From positions 62,001 through 126,000 of the forward strand of contig CP092441.1 in NCBI GenBank assembly GCA_030067835.1: 64,000 nt of DNA, given 5' to 3'. The position numbers were made by a program, and so were the translations under genes. Within the stretch, counting starts at the first letter, position 1. Every line of letters begins with the position of its first letter. The notes below the pieces were generated by a model that ran no database searches, was not told the DNA's origin, and worked only from the letters and a program-made list of their open reading frames with translations. Below, in pieces: positions 1 to 7,992 of this stretch. The stretch comes from Chakrabartyella piscis. GTDB lineage: Bacteria > Bacillota > Clostridia > Lachnospirales > Anaerotignaceae.

Positions 1-2
1 GT

Positions 3-1322
3 AGCTTTGACAATCTTAACCAAGTGGGCAAAGAGCTTAGTATGAATGAGCAAGGCGGCATGGATATGGATGAGTATAACAGTTTCGATGGTCAGAAATA
101 TGTGGAAGAAATGATTGCAAACCATCCCAATCCCTTGCTATCGCCCTATGGCTTTGTTTATCCCAACCGAAATGAACCACAAGACCTCTACTTTGGCAAG
201 ACATTCCCTCAATATCTAAATGGATTTAAGGTTTTCAATGTGGCACTGCAAACCGATACCAGCGAGGAATATTTGGACTTGCCATGTGAAGAAAGTGAAA
301 TTCAAAAGGCAATGGAACGATTGGAAGTAGCAAGTTTAGATGATACATTTATCACGATTTTATATCACAATTTACCAGATAAAATAGAAGATATTTTACA
401 TGAAATTGAATGTGACTTGCATCCACTCAATGAGATTGCAAATGCATTGCACCAAGTGGGTGAACGAGAGTATGACTATCTGGAAAAGCTTTCGGTTATG
501 ACAAAAATCAATACTGTTCAGGAGTTGGATACCCTATGCCACTGTATGCACAAATTTGAAGTATTCCCAAACATTCACACACCAGAAGCATATGGGCAGT
601 ACATGATTTGCGACAGTGGACGTTACGAATATGATGAAAACCTTGAGGAATACATTGACTTCAAAGCCTATGGAGAAAATCGCATTGCAAACGAAGTTGG
701 CACATTCACAAAGCAAGGATACATGACATACATGGGATACAATCAAGAAATGGCTGAAATCCTAAATCGAAACCTCAATATGAATATCCAGAATCAAACT
801 TATGGCGAAACACTCAAGCTGTATATGCCACTGAAAGTTATCACTTATGAAGAAGAAAATGATTGGGGACAATACGAAACTTCTGATTATGAAGAAGAAC
901 TAGACAGCTGTGAACTTTGTGGTTATGAAGATGAGCTTGAAAGTTTTATAAAGTCCTATGGTGATCACATTCCAGAAGAACGAGGTTTGATGGAATATTA
1001 TGATACAAAGGATTCTGTAAACGCAAAGGTGGAAAGTTTCAAGTTTGAATTTGAGCAGATGGATGGCGATGTGTATGGTGTGGCAGTTTGTGAATTGAAA
1101 GCACCGCTAGATGCTACAGAAATGGCTACACTGAAAGAGTATATCACTGGTCAGGCGAGTGACGGCTTTTGCGAAGGACTTGAGCAACAAGAGTTTAGCT
1201 TATGTGGTCGCAATGTAAATATTAGTTTCTGGGATAGCAACCGATATTTTTTGCGAACTGCTGAAGAAATGGGGTTTCGTGAACAAGTGCAAGGAAAGGG
1301 ATTTGATATGATGATGCAATAA
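3..1322 (+). CDS. ArdA-like antirestriction protein, 5' end outside the window
   Basis: ArdA proteins are acidic DNA mimics that block type I restriction enzymes when a mobile element enters a new host. The reading frame is open to the left edge of the window, so the true start probably lies outside it; the first in-window start is a GTG at 24. The protein is rich in Asp/Glu, as expected of a DNA mimic. The central part (about residues 95-250) reads like the ArdA domain of clostridial conjugative elements, with LDDTFITILYHNLP, a GEREYDYLEKL stretch and an EAYGQYMI-type stretch. A C-terminal extension of about 150 residues carries a CELCGYEDEL motif. It fits as an accessory gene near one end of an ICE. 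The family call is from memory of homologues. Confidence 0.75.
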   Translation, partial: SFDNLNQVGKELSMNEQGGMDMDEYNSFDGQKYVEEMIANHPNPLLSPYGFVYPNRNEPQDLYFGKTFPQYLNGFKVFNVALQTDTSEEYLDLPCEESEIQKAMERLEVASLDDTFITILYHNLPDKIEDILHEIECDLHPLNEIANALHQVGEREYDYLEKLSVMTKINTVQELDTLCHCMHKFEVFPNIHTPEAYGQYMICDSGRYEYDENLEEYIDFKAYGENRIANEVGTFTKQGYMTYMGYNQEMAEILNRNLNMNIQNQTYGETLKLYMPLKVITYEEENDWGQYETSDYEEELDSCELCGYEDELESFIKSYGDHIPEERGLMEYYDTKDSVNAKVESFKFEFEQMDGDVYGVAVCELKAPLDATEMATLKEYITGQASDGFCEGLEQQEFSLCGRNVNISFWDSNRYFLRTAEEMGFREQVQGKGFDMMMQ

Positions 1323-1324
1323 AA

Positions 1325-1352
1325 AACAAGCTACTTTCTCAAGTAACTTGTT
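1325..1352 (+). terminator. Rho-independent terminator after the ArdA-like gene
   Basis: AACAAG and CTTGTT arms with inner TACT/AGTA pairing are followed by a T-rich tract. It begins two bases after the stop codon and also lies just beyond the 3' end of the convergent small gene. Confidence 0.7.
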
Positions 1353-1355
1353 ATT

Positions 1356-1541
1356 TTATTTCTGAGGTTTATTTTTAATAACTGAATTATCCATGTTATC
1401 AAGAGCATACTGACAACATTGCGCAACTAGAGCATTTAGGGAAATATTGTTTTGTGCAGCACAAACACTGAGGTCATCAACTAACTTTTTGTCCAAACGA
1501 AATGTTTTATTTACAAATTCTGTTTTCTTTACTTCAAACAT
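1356..1541 (-). CDS. Small ribbon-helix-helix DNA-binding protein
   Basis: A 61-residue protein. The ATG at 1541 is preferred over a GTG at 1550 because AGGTGG sits nine bases upstream of it. The core KTFRLDKKLVDDLSVCAAQN followed by ISLNALVAQCCQYAL has the strand-helix-helix pattern of Arc/MetJ-type repressors and of antitoxins without a toxin. It is transcribed away from the SLOG gene at 1663. The shared spacer holds a perfect 8-bp inverted repeat overlapping a promoter, so a role as repressor of itself and of the neighbour is a reasonable inference. No toxin partner is adjacent. Confidence 0.65.
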   Translation of the reverse strand: MFEVKKTEFVNKTFRLDKKLVDDLSVCAAQNNISLNALVAQCCQYALDNMDNSVIKNKPQK

Positions 1542-1606
1542 AAATATCACCCACCTTTATATGTATATAGTATATTGTAAAAAATACGCATTATATACAC
1601 TGTTTA

Positions 1607-1641
1607 TTTACACTTGAAAAATAGAGTGTAAATGTGATAAT
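1607..1641 (+). promoter_or_regulatory. Promoter with overlapping inverted-repeat operator for the SLOG gene
   Basis: TTGAAA (1614-1619) and GATAAT (1636-1641) are separated by 16 bases. The perfect inverted repeat TTTACACT (1607-1614) / AGTGTAAA (1625-1632) covers the -35 box and spacer. A strong AAGGAGG ribosome site follows before the ATG at 1663. The ribbon-helix-helix protein encoded divergently is the obvious candidate ligand. Confidence 0.6.
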
Positions 1642-1662
1642 ATAAAAAAGGAGGTTGATATA

Positions 1663-2151
1663 ATGAAAGAAAAAACAGTGTGCTTTACGGGACACAGGCA
1701 TTTGCCAAAAGGCGAAGCCTTTGAAAAATTGAAATGTAACTTAATTTCAGAGATAAACCAAGCAATCGAAGATGGTTATGACACATTTTTATTTGGTTCG
1801 GCTCAAGGCTTTGATTTATTGTGTGGTGAAATTGTTGCAGATTTGAAAAAGATAATACCTATTCAAAATCCAAGAAAGATAAAACTGGTTGCTGCAATTC
1901 CATATGAAGAACAAGCAAAGGATTTTTCAGATGAGAATAGAGAACGATATTACAATCTTCACGCACAATGTGATGATGTAGTGTTTGTCAGCATTCAATT
2001 TCGCAAAGATTGTTTTAAAAATCGAAATCAATACATGATAGACCATAGCAGCAAAGTCATTGCCTATTACAATGGTGGTGTGCGTAGTGGGACAGGGCAG
2101 ACCATTCGTATGGCGGAAAAACAAAAATTAAATATTGTCAATTTATATTAG
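1663..2151 (+). CDS. SLOG-superfamily protein (DUF1273/YpsA-like)
   Basis: A 162-residue Rossmann-like protein. The N-terminal VCFTGHRHLP carries the GHR signature of the DUF1273/YpsA branch of the SLOG superfamily. FLFGSAQGFDLLCGEIV (about residues 45-61) is the glycine-rich nucleotide-binding loop region. SLOG proteins are thought to bind nucleotides or nucleotide-derived signals; the exact role of this branch is not established. It has its own promoter and operator and ends at a terminator, so it forms a single-gene unit on the ICE. Two further SLOG proteins of a different branch lie on the chromosome at 44875 and 48264. Confidence 0.8.
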   Translation: MKEKTVCFTGHRHLPKGEAFEKLKCNLISEINQAIEDGYDTFLFGSAQGFDLLCGEIVADLKKIIPIQNPRKIKLVAAIPYEEQAKDFSDENRERYYNLHAQCDDVVFVSIQFRKDCFKNRNQYMIDHSSKVIAYYNGGVRSGTGQTIRMAEKQKLNIVNLY

Positions 2152-2154
2152 GGT

Positions 2155-2185
2155 GGTGAGAAAATACGTCACCTTATTTTTTTGA
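2155..2185 (+). terminator. Rho-independent terminator after the SLOG gene
   Basis: GGTGA / TCACC arms are followed by TTATTTTTTT, starting a few bases after the stop codon. Confidence 0.6.
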
Positions 2186-2292
2186 AACAAAGTGGGACTT
2201 TCAGAGTGGGATTTTTTTGATTGTGCAATGGAATATGAGGTTGGAAATGAAGAAAAATGGCAGAATAATGCGGTTTTGCTGAGGTTGAAATG

Positions 2293-2326
2293 TTGGGACT
2301 TTTTGGGACTTGATTTCTGGTATAAT
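2293..2326 (+). promoter_or_regulatory. Extended -10 promoter with GGGACTT direct repeats
   Basis: TATAAT at 2321-2326 is preceded by TGG, giving an extended -10. No good -35 is present at the usual distance. GGGACTT occurs twice in 2295-2311 and once more near 2192, which could be a binding site array. This would drive the toxin-like gene at 2373. Confidence 0.45.
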
Positions 2327-2372
2327 AAAAGAAAAGAAATGTGAGAAATTATACAGGAAAAAGGAGGGTTTT

Positions 2373-3590
2373 ATGAACCAAAATGTAACAACAGACTTAC
2401 AATCAGCAAAGTCTTTATTTACATCTTTGCAAATTGCAAAAGCAGTAAATGGACAAAAATTTACAATGCCAGAGCTTTCTTTGAATAGCAGTATGTTTTC
2501 TTGGAAAACAGAAGATGATGAAAAAGTATGTCACACTTGTGAGCAGAAAGGGCAAACTATTTACACGATGACAGGGGTTGCTACACTACAACCAGCACAT
2601 CCAAACTGTAGATGTGAAGTTGTTCCGTTGGTGGGTATAAGAGCCAATACATTAACATCCATTGCACCAAACTATTTGTCACAAAAAAATAGTGGCATAG
2701 CAGTTGGTTTCCGTGATACAATCAATACTACAAAGGATAAAAACTGGTTTATCTATGATAATGCAGAAAAGAGATTACCATGTGAAACCAATAGGACATG
2801 GATAGCACAACCAGCAGGTACATATGACGGATGGTTTACCCTTACAACCAGTGATATATTGTCTTTTTTGACACCAGATAATTTTAAGAGCTTTTTTGCA
2901 ATCACTGGAGATGGCAAGGATACAACTTTTGATGAATCTATTATGAATCCACAAAAAGAATTGGAACTGTTGCAAAATGGCGAAATTGCACCTATGGCAT
3001 ATACATATGTGATGAGACTGGTATACGACTGGTATTTGACAGATGTAATCGAGGATAAAATTGCAATACAAAATGCTTTGGTGGATTTTCGAGCAACAGG
3101 ATATACCAAAACAGGAATTGATTTTTATGATGAAGGTATTGCAGCAATGCCTAAAATGCCAACAGAGCCTATTACACAAGAAGAACACTATTTCAGAAAC
3201 AAGTTGAATATTGAACTTGAATGGAAAAAATTTGAGAAATTGAATGAAAGATTGCCAGAAGAATTGCAGTGGAGTCAGATGTCAGAAGATAAATCAATTT
3301 ATCACCAAAACACAGCAAGTGCATCTGGAAAAAATAAGAAGTTTGTTTCGGGCTGTGGCTATTTTGAATTAGTCTTTTCTTATGATAATCAGTTGTTGAA
3401 TGCAGAAACAGCTTCCATTGATATGGGAACGTATAACTATTGTCCATCAGGGGTGGATGCAACGGGGCATTTTACAATGGATATGGTAACCTATTATATT
3501 TGGAAAAATACATTAGAAGACTTCATAGAAGATAGATTAATTTCAACTCGTTCGCATGATATACCAGGAGGTTTATATGGAGAATATTAA
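2373..3590 (+). CDS. MuF-motif protein, candidate polymorphic toxin
   Basis: A 405-residue protein. The ATG at 2373 is chosen because AAGGAGGG lies five bases upstream. Near residues 50-85 is a zinc-ligand-like pattern, VCHTCEQKG ending in PAHPNCRCEVVPL, as in phage MuF head-morphogenesis domains, which in Firmicutes are often fused to toxins. The rest is unassigned. A C-terminal stretch (CGYFELVFSYDN, MGTYNYCPSG, then YYIWKNTLED) recalls modules I associate with Rhs and other polymorphic-toxin proteins, but I am not certain of this. The stop overlaps the start of a small membrane-protein gene, and a second similar one follows. That layout is typical of toxin plus immunity genes. No signal peptide is seen and no toxic activity is shown. 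Confidence 0.5.
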   Translation: MNQNVTTDLQSAKSLFTSLQIAKAVNGQKFTMPELSLNSSMFSWKTEDDEKVCHTCEQKGQTIYTMTGVATLQPAHPNCRCEVVPLVGIRANTLTSIAPNYLSQKNSGIAVGFRDTINTTKDKNWFIYDNAEKRLPCETNRTWIAQPAGTYDGWFTLTTSDILSFLTPDNFKSFFAITGDGKDTTFDESIMNPQKELELLQNGEIAPMAYTYVMRLVYDWYLTDVIEDKIAIQNALVDFRATGYTKTGIDFYDEGIAAMPKMPTEPITQEEHYFRNKLNIELEWKKFEKLNERLPEELQWSQMSEDKSIYHQNTASASGKNKKFVSGCGYFELVFSYDNQLLNAETASIDMGTYNYCPSGVDATGHFTMDMVTYYIWKNTLEDFIEDRLISTRSHDIPGGLYGEY

Positions 3591-3951
3591 AAAAGATTTT
3601 TTTGAAGATGGGAGTGCTACTTATAAAGGGATAGGGCGTGTTACAATGTGGCATTTGGTGGTGTATGTGGTGCTGATATCATTATTGACGATACTACACG
3701 ATGTTATGTATTGGGAGAATACAGGTCATATACTTGCCAATCTTTTTCGTATATATGTTTTTGGGTATGGCTATTTGGCTGCTATTTTGAATGTGGTATT
3801 CTTTTTCATTTATTTGGCTGGAGTTGTACAATGCTTTAAGAGATGGAACACTATAAAAGGTACAAAGTGGTTTCCAAGGTGTTTGTTGGGAACTATTTTG
3901 AATGGATGGTTTTGTTGGGCTCATTTTTATATTTTGGTAATGACTTTTTGA
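3577..3951 (+). CDS. Small multi-pass membrane protein, candidate immunity protein 1
   Basis: A 124-residue protein starting at the ATG at 3577, with AGGAGG six bases upstream. The start lies inside the preceding gene (14-bp overlap), which suggests translational coupling. It has a charged N-terminus (KKDFFED) followed by three or four hydrophobic segments. The N-terminal pattern KKDFxED...TxWHLVVY is shared with the next gene, so the two are probably paralogues. A role as immunity protein for the upstream toxin-like product is inferred from position only. Confidence 0.5.
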   Translation: MENIKKDFFEDGSATYKGIGRVTMWHLVVYVVLISLLTILHDVMYWENTGHILANLFRIYVFGYGYLAAILNVVFFFIYLAGVVQCFKRWNTIKGTKWFPRCLLGTILNGWFCWAHFYILVMTF

Positions 3952-3981
3952 GCTACGAAAAAATGATGAAAGGGGAATGTG

Positions 3982-4347
3982 ATGTTTAGCAAAAAAGATT
4001 TTAAAGAAGATATAGAAGTTCTTTCTCCTATTCTATACATCAGTACCATATGGCATTTGATAGTTTTTTTGATAACATATGTGTTACTAGATAAAGAAAT
4101 ATCTGATCCTATGATAATGCAACTTTTACTTATATTTATGTATTTGATACTATTACAGAGGTTGGGTGCTGCTTTGCCGTGGCTATTTGTAGGATTCACA
4201 GCATTGGCGTTGGCAAGTGCAAGTGTACGGTTTCAAGAATGGAGAGAAAAACCAAAGGTGTTTTATATTCGTTGTGGGTGTGTGGTTTGTAATATTCTGT
4301 TTTTGTGTTGTGTAAATAGTAGTGCATTACAATTCTTAATAGTTTAG
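3982..4347 (+). CDS. Small multi-pass membrane protein, candidate immunity protein 2
   Basis: A 121-residue protein. The ATG at 3982 (or a GTG at 3979) follows AAAGGGG. KKDFKED and TIWHLIVF at the N-terminus match KKDFFED and TMWHLVVY of the preceding gene, and three or four hydrophobic helices follow, so this is a diverged tandem duplicate. Such duplication is common where immunity genes must follow toxin variation, but here that is inference. A terminator follows at 4389. Confidence 0.5.
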   Translation: MFSKKDFKEDIEVLSPILYISTIWHLIVFLITYVLLDKEISDPMIMQLLLIFMYLILLQRLGAALPWLFVGFTALALASASVRFQEWREKPKVFYIRCGCVVCNILFLCCVNSSALQFLIV

Positions 4348-4388
4348 ATGAGTGTAAGTGTGTTGTAAATAAAATAAAAATAATCAAA

Positions 4389-4412
4389 GGCGATGGAAAC
4401 ATCGTCTTTTTT
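4389..4412 (+). terminator. Terminator of the MuF/membrane-protein operon
   Basis: GGCGATG-GAAA-CATCGTC hairpin with a GAAA tetraloop followed by TTTTTT. Confidence 0.8.
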
Positions 4413-4446
4413 GCTGTCAAAAAACGAAAGAAAGGAATGTGAAAAC

Positions 4447-4560
4447 ATGAAATTGGTAATTGTGGAAAAGCCATCGGTGGCAATCGCTTATGCGAAAGTA
4501 TTGGGTGCTGTCAATAGATATGATGGCTATTACAACTGGAAGAAACTACTTTTTGCAACT
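4447..4560 (+). pseudogene. topB: Remnant of the N-terminus of DNA topoisomerase III
   Basis: Only the first 29 or so residues are recognisable: MKLVIVEKPSVAIAYAKVLG followed by AVNRYDGYY, the start of a TopB-type type IA topoisomerase (the TOPRIM beta strand with VEKPSVA). After DGYY the frame runs into unrelated sequence and stops, and what follows is the damaged methylase gene. The remaining several hundred residues of TopB, a usual ICE gene, are missing. The ribosome site (GAAAGGAATG) is intact, so a short nonsense peptide may be made. Confidence 0.7.
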
Positions 4561-4850
4561 GTATTTAGATGGCGATATGGATGTTGGCTCTATATAAAAA
4601 GGCGAGGTGATTTTTATTTGAAAAAAAGCATTATTGATTGAGTTTCTTCTATAAAATAAAATCTCCGATGGAAGAAACTCATGGGTTGGCGGCAAGTCAA
4701 AGTTGATGTGGATTATCAATTTGTTAGCACCCAATCGATATGAAAGAAGCATTGATGTATTCGGTGGTAGTGGCACTGTCACATTAAATCTTGCGTGTAC
4801 CACTGCAAATCTTCGTGTGTACAACGATTTCAATGGGAATCTTGTGAATA

Positions 4851-5124
4851 AAGATGAGGGAAGTCCCACACATTCGTCCTAAACCACGGAAAAAGAGCCT
4901 TTTTGGCTTATCCTCAATCGAAATAGCTATGGCTATTCCTCAATCGTCTGCACCAAAAATTCTGGATTTTCCGTGATTTAGGATGCAAGCAGTTTTTACC
5001 TTGTTTTCCTAAGCAGAACAAGGCAGAGGATTGAAGCATACCTAAAGGTACGGTGATTGACGATAACGAAGTAATGCAACGGAAAACAAGATAAAAACCG
5101 AATGGGTGGGACTACCCTCATCTT
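4851..5124. repeat. MITE-like or structured element with nested inverted repeats, inside the methylase gene
   Basis: The ends form a near-perfect inverted repeat of about 24 bp: GATGAGGGAAGTCCCAC... at 4853 pairs with ...GTGGGACTACCCTCATC ending at 5122. Inside lie two more long hairpins: CCTAAACCACGGAAAA (4879) with TTTTCCGTGATTTAGG (ending 4982), and GTTTTTACCTTGTTTTCC (4992) with GGAAAACAAGATAAAAAC (5081-5098). Each pair differs at only one or two positions. There is no ORF of note. The DNA or RNA would fold as an outer stem holding two hairpin arms. It is either a non-autonomous transposable element or a mobile structured RNA. Confidence 0.65.
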
Positions 5125-5384
5125 ACAATGCGTTGTGCAAGGGATAGACCATTGGAGCTGATTCGTGAGATTGGTTTTTTGGCACTCAATGCACGAGATG
5201 ATTTTGAAATGTACAAGAAATTTATAGAAAAGACTAACTATTAAAAGTCAAGTCTAAATTCAAAATTTTTGAATGACTTACAGAAATATATTTCAGATAG
5301 ATAATGAACATTGAAAACTGCATGACAAATAGAGCATCTCTACAGGTGCTCAAATCAGGAGATATTTAGAGAAAACAAATCAGG

Positions 5385-6554
5385 TCACTTTATGTATGCC
5401 TCTCGTGTTTTTTCTAGTTGATAAATTACTCTTACAAGCTTTTTGGCAGCATGGGAAATGGCAACATAATAATGCTTTCCTTCAGCACGTTTTTTAGCTA
5501 GGTATGCATTAAATGTTGGATCCCAATGACAAACATAGATTGTGGCATTAAATAATGCATATCGCAGGTAGCGAGAACCTCGTTTTTCCATTTTAGAATG
5601 GGAGGATTCTAACTGACCAGACTGATAAGTGGACGGCGATAACCCAGCATAAGCCAAAATCTTATCTGGAGAATCAAACCTAGAAAAATCCCCAATCTCT
5701 GCAAGAATCATTGCACCCATGCGATAACTGATTCCAGGTATGGTTAGGATTGGAGACTGCATTTCATCCACAATAGATTTGATTTCGGTTTCTATTTCAG
5801 CAATTTCAGAATCTAACACTTTGATGAGTTGAATGGTATGCTTCAATTCTAATGATTTGGCGGGCATATGGGAGCCAATAGAAGTTCTAGCTGTATTACG
5901 GAATAGAATAGCCGTATTTTTATCAAAGCGCCCTCTAGAAGCTGTTTCCAGAAGATTCGTCAACCTAGTCAAATGTGCATCGGCAATGGCTTTGGAACTT
6001 GGAAACTCAACCAACAAAGCATAAACGGATGCGATATGAAGTGTTGGCACCAATTTTTCCAATTCAGGAAATAAAATCGTTACAAGCCTAGAAATGGAAG
6101 TTTTTAATTTTGCCCGTTCTTTTACTTTATCAAAACGATAACGAGTGAGTGACTTTAGTTCTTCGTTGTGGTATGATGTATCTGAGTAGGACTTCAAGTT
6201 CACATCAGACATGAGCATAGTAGCAATCGTATGGGCATCAACTTTATCCGTTTTCGTCTTTCTAAGGCTTAGACTTTTTCTGTAAAGATTTGTATGTAAC
6301 GGATTGATAGTATAGGTGGTTAGACCTTTATCAAGCAGATACCCCAAGATGTTATAACTATAGTGTCCAGTGGCTTCAAGTCCTACTTTTACTTTGGTTA
6401 AATCATCGGAAAGAGATTCTACTCTTTGATAAAGTTCATCAAATCCATCTCGGTTGTTTGTGATGGTAAATGCTTTTGCAAGTATTTCCCCATCAGAGTT
6501 GGTCATAAAACAATCGTGCTTATCCTTGGCAACATCAATTCCTACGTAAATCAT
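5385..6554 (-). CDS. IS110-family DEDD transposase
   Basis: A 389-residue protein. The ATG at 6554 is preferred over an upstream start because AAGGAG lies just before it and the family start MIYVGIDVAKDKHDCF begins there. It has the RuvC-like DEDD domain at the N-terminus (GIDVAKDKHD; VGLEATGHYS; KTKTDKVDAHTIA) and the Tnp20 domain at the C-terminus (LTIPGISYRMGAMILAEIG, AYAGLSPSTYQSG). Such enzymes are directed by a bridge RNA encoded in the non-coding part of the IS. Confidence 0.92.
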   Translation of the reverse strand: MIYVGIDVAKDKHDCFMTNSDGEILAKAFTITNNRDGFDELYQRVESLSDDLTKVKVGLEATGHYSYNILGYLLDKGLTTYTINPLHTNLYRKSLSLRKTKTDKVDAHTIATMLMSDVNLKSYSDTSYHNEELKSLTRYRFDKVKERAKLKTSISRLVTILFPELEKLVPTLHIASVYALLVEFPSSKAIADAHLTRLTNLLETASRGRFDKNTAILFRNTARTSIGSHMPAKSLELKHTIQLIKVLDSEIAEIETEIKSIVDEMQSPILTIPGISYRMGAMILAEIGDFSRFDSPDKILAYAGLSPSTYQSGQLESSHSKMEKRGSRYLRYALFNATIYVCHWDPTFNAYLAKKRAEGKHYYVAISHAAKKLVRVIYQLEKTREAYIK

Positions 6555-6599
6555 AAATAAATTTCTCCTTAAAAAGTATTTGATACTGTTTGGAACCAC

Positions 6600-6790
6600 T
6601 GGTACTCTTTGCGATTGTAACCTCGTTCTAAATAAACCGTCATGCGATATCTAACTAATTAACAAATAAACAAAGAGACTGTGGTTGGAGCCTTTATTAA
6701 ACCATCAAGTGGTAGGAGGAATTCACCAATCCACAGTATCTAAATCAGCGTAGCTTATACCTAGGAAAAGGTAAAGAAAAAGCTATAAAT
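6600..6790 (-). ncRNA. Candidate IS110 bridge-RNA region
   Basis: About 190 bases without a gene lie between the transposase start and the methylase fragment, inside the IS. In the IS110 group the bridge RNA is encoded upstream of the transposase, which is this position. The stretch contains short self-complementary segments (for example CTGTGGTTGG at 6680 with CCAATCCACAG at 6729) that could form the programmable loops. Called by position and family knowledge only. Confidence 0.4.
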
Positions 6791-7506
6791 ATATAATACG
6801 AGGAGGAATTCTCGGAGTATGACTTAGAAGAAGAATTGAAACTGACGGAGATTATGTTTGAACAGCCAAAAGCGGAGGAATTGAAAAGGTTGCTCATCAA
6901 ACAAAGCAAGGAAAAGGACATCAAACGTGCTGCTGCGTATTACAAGTTATTGCGATATAGCTTTAATGCCAATGCAGATACCTTTGGCGGAAAGAAATGT
7001 GACGTGCGTAGGTTTTTTGTAGACATCTGGAACTTTTCTAGAATCTTCAGAAATATCACAATCGAAAACAAGGATTTTGAAGCACTCATCAAACAGTATG
7101 ACAGAGAAATGGCTTTTATTTACTGCGGTCCACCATACTACGATGCGGAAAGTTTCTACAAAAATGATGTGCCATTTACGAAAGCGGATCATATCCGCTT
7201 GCGAGATGTGTTACATGAAGCAAAAGGGTATGTGATGGTGAGTTACAACAACGTACCGGAGATTTTGGAATTGTATCAAGATTTTTATATCTATCATACA
7301 ACTAGAACCCATTCCATGAGCAAAAAGAAAGGGGAGGTTTATGAAGAATTAATTATTATTAACTACGATATAACGAAATATGTGAACAACGGAAGCTACC
7401 AAATGCAATTGTTTGGTGGCTTTTCTTCTGTTCAAAATGAAGGGGGATATTCTTTATTACATTCTCCAAGTCAACAATTAAGAGGACGAAAGAAAGAGGT
7501 ATCGAA

Positions 7507-7992
7507 ATGAAGAAAAACAAACAAGAAGTGACTATGCAACAAGAGATGACTACAAAAACAAAGTTTAGCAACGAAGTAACAGTACAGGTTTTTGATGCTG
7601 TGATGCTATTGCGCAACACGAATTTGACAGCGTTGGAGATGGTACAAATCATTTCCACACTAGAAGATGTAGTGGATGATTTATACAATGCACTGGTCGA
7701 AGCGTTTCCACAAGATGAAATGTGTGGAGATTGTTCTTTCTGTGATGGGTATTTGGAAGATAACGTCAATGTACCAGATTGGGCAAAGGTTGAAGCTGGC
7801 ATTGCACCAGATGCCAAGCTGTTTCTTTGCGTAGAAGAAGGTAGCGGACACATTATGTTGGAGCCTACGGAATACAAACATGACATTACGGATATTGACG
7901 AAGATATGCGTATGCGATTGGTGGATATGGGAATTTGTCTTGGCGAAATGAACGAAAGCATTATGGACGAGGAAGTGATTTATCGTGGGTAA
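7507..7992 (+). CDS. ICE-associated protein with CxxCxxC motif, unknown function
   Basis: A 161-residue acidic protein. It has a helical N-terminal part (residues 20-60), then CGDCSFCDGYLED, then VPDWAKVEAGIAPDAKLFL, which resembles the segment following AbrB-like folds in small ICE proteins, and an acidic tail (CLGEMNESIMDEEVIY). The three cysteines suggest metal binding. Its stop overlaps the DUF3849 gene by 8 bp. I know similar proteins only as conserved hypothetical genes in clostridial ICEs. Confidence 0.55.
   Translation: MKKNKQEVTMQQEMTTKTKFSNEVTVQVFDAVMLLRNTNLTALEMVQIISTLEDVVDDLYNALVEAFPQDEMCGDCSFCDGYLEDNVNVPDWAKVEAGIAPDAKLFLCVEEGSGHIMLEPTEYKHDITDIDEDMRMRLVDMGICLGEMNESIMDEEVIYRG

Larger units (their letters stand above)
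5230..6796 (-). mobile_element. IS110-family insertion sequence, copy 1 (complete)
   Basis: The transposase side begins at AAGACTAACTAT (5230), a sequence also found at the edge of the second IS110 at 9951. It includes a short hairpin (GAGCA...TGCTC) near 5327-5350 that is also conserved in position in copy 2. The other edge is close to 6790-6796, where methylase coding sequence resumes. IS110 elements usually make no clear target duplication, and none is seen. The two copies belong to the same group but differ in sequence. Confidence 0.7.
4655..7510 (+). pseudogene. DNA adenine (N6) methylase, split by a hairpin element and an IS110
   Basis: Three separated pieces read as one Dam-type methylase. 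Piece 1 (4655-4852) contains SWVGGKSKLMWIINLLAPNR and DVFGGSGTVTLNL (SAM-binding FxGxG motif) and VYNDFNGNLVN. Piece 2 (5125-5229) reads RCARDRPLELIREIGFLALN and then ARDDFEMYKKFIE. Piece 3 (6797-7510) contains the catalytic motif as CGPPYY, in place of the usual DPPY, in FIYCGPPYYDAESFY, then GYVMVSYNN. The first break is a 0.27-kb inverted-repeat element, the second a complete IS110. The gene start is also degraded, with stops and a frameshift near 4640. The protein must be inactive. Methylases of this kind are common ICE cargo. Confidence 0.8.
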
